NCBI GenBank assembly: GCA_003697085.1
Contig: RFFU01000078.1
Coordinates: 1-64,000, forward strand
Length of the DNA stretch: 64,000 nucleotides
Reading direction: 5' to 3'
Origin: Candidatus Hydrogenedentota bacterium
GTDB taxonomy: Bacteria > UBA8481 > J006
Positions within the stretch are counted from its first letter, which is position 1. Every line of letters starts with the position of its first letter. The notes under the pieces are model-generated. The model did no database searches, was not told the DNA's origin, and worked only from the letters and a program-made list of their open reading frames with translations. Position numbers and translations under genes: made by a program. Positions 59,496 through 64,000 of the stretch are shown piece by piece.

Positions 59496-60383
59496 TTACT
59501 CCACGGTCGTGTCGCGAAGTCCTCGAACGTAGTTCTTCTGCTCCTTCGAAAGCGGCATCAGAGGGGGACGAACCGTTCCGAGCGGGATTCCTTCGAGTGT
59601 AAGCCAGTATTTCATCGCGGCGGCGGTCGGAAGAATTTTAAGGCGTTCTTTTACAAGCGCCACTCTCTTTTGAAGTACCGCGGCGGCTGATTCGTCCTCC
59701 TCGTATTTCTCGATGATCTCCCGAATACGCGTTCCCTGGATGTTTGCTCCCGCCGAGATGATCCCCTGAACCCCCAACTTCAGACCGCTCAGAATCATCG
59801 TATCCGAACCGAGAAGAACGCGTCCCGGAGGCGCGGCAAGATAACGGGCGGTTTGGCGGAGATTCCCTCCGGTATCCTTGATCCCCCACAGGCTTTCGAA
59901 GCGTGTCAAGCGCTCCAACAACGGTCGCGAGAGGGGAATCGCCGTATACATCGGCACGTGGTAGAGAATGACCGGGAGCCCGGCCTCCTCGAGGAAGGAC
60001 GCGAAGAAACGTTCCAATCCGTCATCCTTGATGGTGCGGAAATAATACGGCGGAGGAAGAAGAAGGGCATCGGCACCTTTTCTTCGCGCGTATTCCGCCA
60101 GAGCAAGGGACTCCCACAGTGCCGTAGAACCGCATCCGGCTATCACCTTCAATCCTGCTCGACACATCATCACTTCATCCAAAATCGAACACTTCTCATC
60201 GAAGGTGAGAGAAGGAAATTCTCCCGTGCTGCCCAAGACCAAAACGCCATCGATTCCCCTCTCCTCGAGAAACGAAAGGTAAGGCCCCAACGCACCTTGG
60301 ATCACGTTTCCGTCTTCGTCGAAAGGCGTCAGAAGCGCCGTGATCAGCGGTTTCGACCCCTCGCGGCTCCATTCTTCCAGCAT
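59496..60383 (-). CDS. DapA/NanA-family lyase
   Basis: Pyruvate-dependent class I aldolase, 295 residues. The Schiff-base Lys169 is in LWGIKDTGG and Tyr141 in VILYHVPMYT. The pyruvate-binding loop reads GSTGEF, with Ser where DHDPS has Thr and closer to N-acetylneuraminate lyase, so dihydrodipicolinate synthase, NanA or keto-deoxysugar aldolase remain possible. Four-helix tail after 230. ATG 60383 with GAGGA upstream. It converges with ilvC. Confidence 0.88.
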   Translation of the reverse strand: MLEEWSREGSKPLITALLTPFDEDGNVIQGALGPYLSFLEERGIDGVLVLGSTGEFPSLTFDEKCSILDEVMMCRAGLKVIAGCGSTALWESLALAEYARRKGADALLLPPPYYFRTIKDDGLERFFASFLEEAGLPVILYHVPMYTAIPLSRPLLERLTRFESLWGIKDTGGNLRQTARYLAAPPGRVLLGSDTMILSGLKLGVQGIISAGANIQGTRIREIIEKYEEDESAAAVLQKRVALVKERLKILPTAAAMKYWLTLEGIPLGTVRPPLMPLSKEQKNYVRGLRDTTVE

Positions 60384-60535
60384 TTCACGTCCTCATTCAT
60401 CGAAACGATTTTCTCTTTCGGAAGAAGAAGCATACACGAAATCGAAAGAACCTTGTGGAAAAAAGGGGGCTTGGCGTCCGGCGGCCCGTAGAATTGTCTC
60501 CTCTCACTTCGACAAGACCGTATTCTACAAAGCCG

Positions 60536-62200
60536 TCATCCAAAGACGACCCAGCGCCAAAGGTGCGGCACCGAGAGGAAAATCCAGTCCCACAGAAGTT
60601 GGACGCCGAGAAGAAGTGAAAAGATTCGTTCTCCACGCCTCGTTCCGCAAAACACCTTCACTTTCACGGCCCAAAAAGGAATCCACAAGGGAAGAACGGG
60701 AATGAGGTATCTCAGATGCGGCCAGGAATCGAAGGTGTGGGGATAGGTGATAATCACCGCAAGGTAGAGCAGGGATATCCAGAGGAAGGAGCGCACCAGG
60801 CGCCGCTCCTCATTCCGGCATCGTGATTCCCCCGCTATCCTCCGGCGTCGCCAGGGAAACAAGAGAACGAGCCAGGGGGGAAGATGGACGAAGAGCCCGA
60901 TCTCGACGGAAAAGAGGTGGGCGTAGATCGCGCGGACCCATCGAGTCGGCTCCCAGAAATGCACTCCCTTGAGGCCGTAGGCGTGCGGGAGATGGTGGGG
61001 AAAGGAAAAACCAAATATCGCCGCCAAGCCCAAGAACGACGGAACCGCCCCGAGACCGAGTCCGGCCAGAACCCGGCGGCGCTTCCGAGAGAACCAGAAG
61101 AACGCAATCAGAAACGGCAATCCCACGAGCCCGAGGCGTTCGTGAAAGATTGGTGTGACCGTTGCCAGAAAGCTGCCTGGAAAGGGATCGGCATTGGTCC
61201 GAATAATTCGTTCGAGTGCGAACATCAAGGCGGGGACAATCGCGAAAAAAAGGCCTTCCGGTTGGGTATTCGTCGTGTAATAGAGAAAGGGGGTCATGGA
61301 ACCGACCGCGATGAATACGGGGAGCGAAAAAAGATCCAATTCAACAAGCATTTTCGTCAGGAAGAAGATTCCGATTGCGTAGGAAAACAGCGTGGGAAGA
61401 TAGGCGATCCACCATCGGACCATCGGCACGGGAACGTGGGAGGCAACCGCGACGAAGGGAGCCAACAGCAGGGGGTATCCGAAGGGACGTTTCGACCAAA
61501 GATAAATCGGCGTGCCTCTTTCGAGGTTGAAGGTGTACCACGTGAACGAAGACGGGATCTTGCCGAAGTAGAATTCTGTCATTTTTCCTTCCCTTGTCAC
61601 TCCATCGACACGCGGAACGCCGTGGTCGGCGATTCCCAGCGCTGCCGCCACATAATCTCCCTCGTCGGATTCGTTCGGCGGCTGCGTCGAGACCGCGAAC
61701 GAAAGGAGAAAGACACCGAAAAAGAGGGCGGAGATAAGGCGCTTGGCGTCAGGCCTTGTTGTTTCTCGAAGGGTATGCTTCATAAGAAGCGCGGTGGCTG
61801 TTCCCGTTCCGAAAATCCACGCGGCGGAGAGGAAATGCTTGGCTGGTCCCAGCGGCGTCCCCGTCATCCCGTACCGTCCCTCGGGAAAAAGAAAAATCCC
61901 CCAAGGAAGAAGCACCGCCCCCCACGGCAGCCATGCTTCGATCATATTTTCCGTCTCCGCCTTGAAAAGCCACGCGAGCAAGGCGGTCCAAAGGATTGAG
62001 AGGCAGAAGCCGCCGGACGCGAGAATGGTTCCGGCGCGGATCATTATCTTCGTGGGAACCGCCGTGGGATGAGAACAGACGTGGCCCGCGGCAAGGGGAA
62101 GATAGAGAGCAAGCAAGAGTCCGGCCGTCAACCCCGGCAGGCCGCGATTAAGAAGGCGTTTCAAACTATTCTTTCCTGTCTCGCTGTTATCGAGAAACAT
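60536..62200 (-). CDS. Polytopic membrane protein, possible glycosyltransferase (GT-C-like)
   Basis: 554 residues with about 12 hydrophobic segments. The first extracytoplasmic loop contains QPPNESDEGDYVAAALGIADHG with clustered acids, followed by YLWSKRPFGYPLLLAPF. Such a loop is typical of PMT/ArnT/RgtA-type enzymes that use polyprenyl-linked sugars. Later segments have PFLYYTTNTQPEGLFFAIVP and a lysine/arginine-rich end. The frame extends 105 codons upstream and overlaps the divergent DCC gene antisense; ATG 62200 gives a natural N-terminus and is chosen, although its ribosome binding site is weak. No donor or acceptor can be read from the sequence. Confidence 0.72.
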   Translation of the reverse strand: MFLDNSETGKNSLKRLLNRGLPGLTAGLLLALYLPLAAGHVCSHPTAVPTKIMIRAGTILASGGFCLSILWTALLAWLFKAETENMIEAWLPWGAVLLPWGIFLFPEGRYGMTGTPLGPAKHFLSAAWIFGTGTATALLMKHTLRETTRPDAKRLISALFFGVFLLSFAVSTQPPNESDEGDYVAAALGIADHGVPRVDGVTREGKMTEFYFGKIPSSFTWYTFNLERGTPIYLWSKRPFGYPLLLAPFVAVASHVPVPMVRWWIAYLPTLFSYAIGIFFLTKMLVELDLFSLPVFIAVGSMTPFLYYTTNTQPEGLFFAIVPALMFALERIIRTNADPFPGSFLATVTPIFHERLGLVGLPFLIAFFWFSRKRRRVLAGLGLGAVPSFLGLAAIFGFSFPHHLPHAYGLKGVHFWEPTRWVRAIYAHLFSVEIGLFVHLPPWLVLLFPWRRRRIAGESRCRNEERRLVRSFLWISLLYLAVIITYPHTFDSWPHLRYLIPVLPLWIPFWAVKVKVFCGTRRGERIFSLLLGVQLLWDWIFLSVPHLWRWVVFG

Positions 62201-62368
62201 CTTTGTATCCGGAGTGTGGGCTGCCGGACTTCGAAACTCGATGGAGTCTGCCGAAATCTCTCGAAAAATTTTTTCCCCCCGAACCTCTTTGCTTGATCCC
62301 GGTTTTCGTTTCTCCCCTTCGGAATCTTTCCCTTTGGAAATTTTTTTTGGCAAAATAGGGATTCTGAA

Positions 62369-62743
62369 ATGGAACAGAGGACTCCAAAAGAGGGGCGCGT
62401 TCCCGTGGCCGTTTACGATGGCCGCTGCGGGCTCTGCAGGAACTTCGCGGCATTGTTGCGGAAGCAGATTCCACTCGAGGATCTCGATGTTGTCCCCTGT
62501 GGGTCGCCTCTCCAAAAGAAGCTGGCGCCCGAGGCGAACGAAGCCTGCCGAACATCATTCGTGATTGTTGAGCCCGACGGTCGCGTTCTCTCGGGAGGAG
62601 ACGCGGCGGCGCGCGCCGTGGCGATGGCACCCCGCCTGAAGCCGTTCCGTTGGATGATCGACAGCCGCGCGGGACGAAGCGTCGCCCGGCGCGTCTATCG
62701 GGGAACGCAATGGTTGCGCCGCCGACGGCGCTGTTGTGAATAA
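62369..62743 (+). CDS. DCC-family (DUF393) thiol-oxidoreductase-like protein
   Basis: 124 residues, thioredoxin-like fold of the DCC family. VAVYDGRCGLCRNFAALL (about 12-29) contains the D-x-x-C-x-x-C motif that names it, and SFVIVEPDGRVLSGGDAAARA is the usual second block. The C-terminus is very basic (RRRRRCCE). Exact substrate is unknown. Direct neighbours on the minus strand (membrane protein, FtsX) are unrelated. It starts 167 bases from the divergent membrane protein gene; ATG has no clear SD. Confidence 0.85.
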   Translation: MEQRTPKEGRVPVAVYDGRCGLCRNFAALLRKQIPLEDLDVVPCGSPLQKKLAPEANEACRTSFVIVEPDGRVLSGGDAAARAVAMAPRLKPFRWMIDSRAGRSVARRVYRGTQWLRRRRRCCE

Positions 62744-62788
62744 CATCGGGAAAGAACACCTGGAGTTCGGGAGATAAAACCGAAAAAC

Positions 62789-63655
62789 TCACTCCCCATT
62801 TCGGCCGCTCTCCGCGCCCGAAATCGCCCCCGCAAGCCCCCATAGTCCGCAGAAAAGGACGACGGTTGCGGCCGCCGGGGTGACGTCGAGACGGAGGCTC
62901 GACAAGAACGGTGTTCCTCGGGAATAGATTTTGAAAAGCAGATAGGCCAGAAGTAAACCGAATTCGGAGCCGAGAATTCCGATCAAGGCACCCTCGCCGA
63001 TCAGCGGACCCCGAACGGCGAGCTCGCTTCCCCCGAGAGAGCGGATCACGGCGATCACCGAACTCCGTAACGCGAAACGGAGTCTTCCGGCTATCAAGAT
63101 CACCACGAGAAGTCCGGCGACCCACACAATGCGTACGATGCCCAAAACGGAGGAAAAGCGCCGACGGTCCCGCTCGGCCCGAAGATAACCGCGCCGAGCA
63201 TAGATCACTTCACGAACTCCCGGTCCGGATTGCAACAGGGAAGCAATGCGCTCGGGGGAACATGCGCCAGCATCGATCGCCATCTCGATGAACGGCGGAA
63301 CGGCGGGAGCATCAACGGCGTTTTCGATCCCCTGCGCGACGCTGTCACCCGCCACTTCCCGGAAGAAGGCAAACGTCTGGGCGCTCGAAAAATATTCGAT
63401 CGACTCGACACAAGGGAGGCTGGAGACACGGGACGAAACGGGGACGGCGTCCTCTTCTCCCTCGAGAACGATTTCCAACTCGAATCCCTTCATTCGTTCG
63501 GTGAGTCGGCGGTCGACTTCCGCGGAGACGATGAGCAACGTCACGGTTGCGAGGGAAAGAACGGCGGTCAGAAGAACAACCCCGACGAAGGCCGCGGGAT
63601 TTTCCTTCACGGACTGGAAAATCTCGCGAGCCGTAAAGCGAAGCAAGCGCATCAC
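62789..63655 (-). CDS. ftsX: Cell division protein FtsX
   Basis: Membrane subunit of the FtsEX complex, which controls peptidoglycan hydrolases at the division site. It has 288 residues with four membrane segments. The first (AAFVGVVLLTAVLSLATVTL) is followed by an extracytoplasmic domain (about 50-165) with VESIEYFSSAQTFAFFREVAG and GPGVREVIYARRG. Three segments follow near 175-190, 215-235 and 255-275. The start is either GTG 63655 overlapping the stop of the ATPase gene (GTGA) or the adjacent ATG 63652. It is co-transcribed with the FtsE-like gene upstream. Confidence 0.9.
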   Translation of the reverse strand: MMRLLRFTAREIFQSVKENPAAFVGVVLLTAVLSLATVTLLIVSAEVDRRLTERMKGFELEIVLEGEEDAVPVSSRVSSLPCVESIEYFSSAQTFAFFREVAGDSVAQGIENAVDAPAVPPFIEMAIDAGACSPERIASLLQSGPGVREVIYARRGYLRAERDRRRFSSVLGIVRIVWVAGLLVVILIAGRLRFALRSSVIAVIRSLGGSELAVRGPLIGEGALIGILGSEFGLLLAYLLFKIYSRGTPFLSSLRLDVTPAAATVVLFCGLWGLAGAISGAESGRNGE

Positions 63656-64000
63656 GGTATTTCTCCTCGGCCGTCTCCCGCCTCGGTTACGCTTCTATAA
63701 ACCTCGCCGTTCTCGATATATAACCGTATTCCCTCCAGAGCCTCGACCTTTTCCGGATCGCTCAAGGCCACCACGATCTCCCTTCCTGCTTCCCGCAGAG
63801 CGAGAATTCGCTGAAGGATGAGGCGGCCTTCCGCGGGAGCGAGTCCCAGGAAAGGCTCGTCGAGAACGAGCATAGGGTAGGGCAACGCGGTCACGAGAAA
63901 GACGGCCGCCAACCTCTGCTCGCGATAGGAGAAGGCGCCAAGCGGCCTTCGAGAGCCGAGATCGAGCCCGAAGGTTTCCGCTGCTTCCTTCACACCATCG
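63652..64000 (-). CDS. FtsE-like ABC ATPase with degenerate signature, partial (N-terminus outside window)
   Basis: C-terminal part of an ABC ATPase expected to pair with FtsX; 115 residues are visible and the Walker A part is beyond the window end. Walker B is MLVLDEP. The signature region, normally LSGGEQQR in FtsE, reads AFSYREQRLA. The usual switch His position in VAT-H-D reads ALSDPEK, so the His appears to be replaced by Ser. The D-loop is FLGLAP. The gene's stop overlaps ftsX, which supports the FtsE assignment, but these changes are unusual for an active ATPase. Confidence 0.75.
   Translation of the reverse strand, partial: DGVKEAAETFGLDLGSRRPLGAFSYREQRLAAVFLVTALPYPMLVLDEPFLGLAPAEGRLILQRILALREAGREIVVALSDPEKVEALEGIRLYIENGEVYRSVTEAGDGRGEIP

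Overview
The window is 64 kb of a moderately GC-rich, gene-dense bacterial chromosome. The envelope genes point to a diderm (Gram-negative-like) organism: an OmpA-type peptidoglycan-binding protein, FtsX with an FtsE-like ATPase, a Slt-type lytic transglycosylase and a LysM/M23 peptidase. Several traits are common in uncultured candidate phyla and PVC-like lineages: a prepilin-type protein with an FTLIELL leader, purine-rich dispersed repeats in spacers, frequent TTG/GTG starts and long runs of overlapping genes. I cannot assign a phylum from the sequence alone. I saw no rRNA, tRNA, CRISPR array, transposase or phage genes.

Layout. 1-351: end of ssb. 435-6847 (minus): apt, then a tightly overlapping run (TM protein, tsaC, SpsF-like cytidylyltransferase, D-3-phosphoglycerate-dehydrogenase-like, HAD, panB, GT2). 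6848-10211: A/T-rich island with nested inverted repeats followed by an MBOAT acyltransferase and its SGNH partner. 10712-14865 (minus): a polytopic membrane protein and a CbiM-PDGLE/CbiQ/CbiO metal-uptake operon, with ompA-like divergent from it. 16346-24621 (minus): a LigD-phosphoesterase-like protein, ruvB, pepA, ruvA, HAD phosphatase, ilvB, ferredoxin, peroxiredoxin, lipA. 25090-29978: DRE-TIM aldolase, prepilin and Slt. 30063-38600: three-subunit molybdenum hydroxylase, oxidoreductase, epimerase and NodU-type carbamoyltransferase, with a convergent MocA-like cofactor enzyme. 38942-47867 (plus): two secreted proteins, rpmE, prfA, prmC, murA, cysS and an SLC13/RCK transporter. 47954-54612 (minus): PilZ, leuD, leuC, M23 peptidase, YggS, class II aldolase, manC. 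55133-57588 (minus): an A/T-richer cassette of VOC protein, acyl carrier protein and an AAC(3)/carrier-protein-ligase fusion. 57857-64000: ilvN, ilvC, DapA-family lyase, membrane protein, DCC protein, ftsX and a partial FtsE-like ATPase.

How it fits together. Most of the window is housekeeping: branched-chain amino acid synthesis (ilvB, ilvN, ilvC, leuC, leuD, dispersed), pantothenate, translation termination (prfA, prmC, rpmE), Holliday-junction processing, cell wall synthesis and surface polysaccharide precursors (manC, GT2, SpsF-like). The accessory content most worth attention is the cassette at 55133-57588. It combines a carrier protein, a class II aminoacyl-tRNA-synthetase-like ligase expected to load an amino acid onto it, and an AAC(3)-type N-acyltransferase domain fused to that ligase. 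This suggests a self-contained pathway that moves a carrier-bound (amino)acyl group to an amine. Other unusual points are the FtsE-like ATPase with degenerate signature and switch motifs, the small LigD-PE-like protein behind ruvB, and a prepilin gene whose consensus-like promoter carries a LacI-type palindrome.
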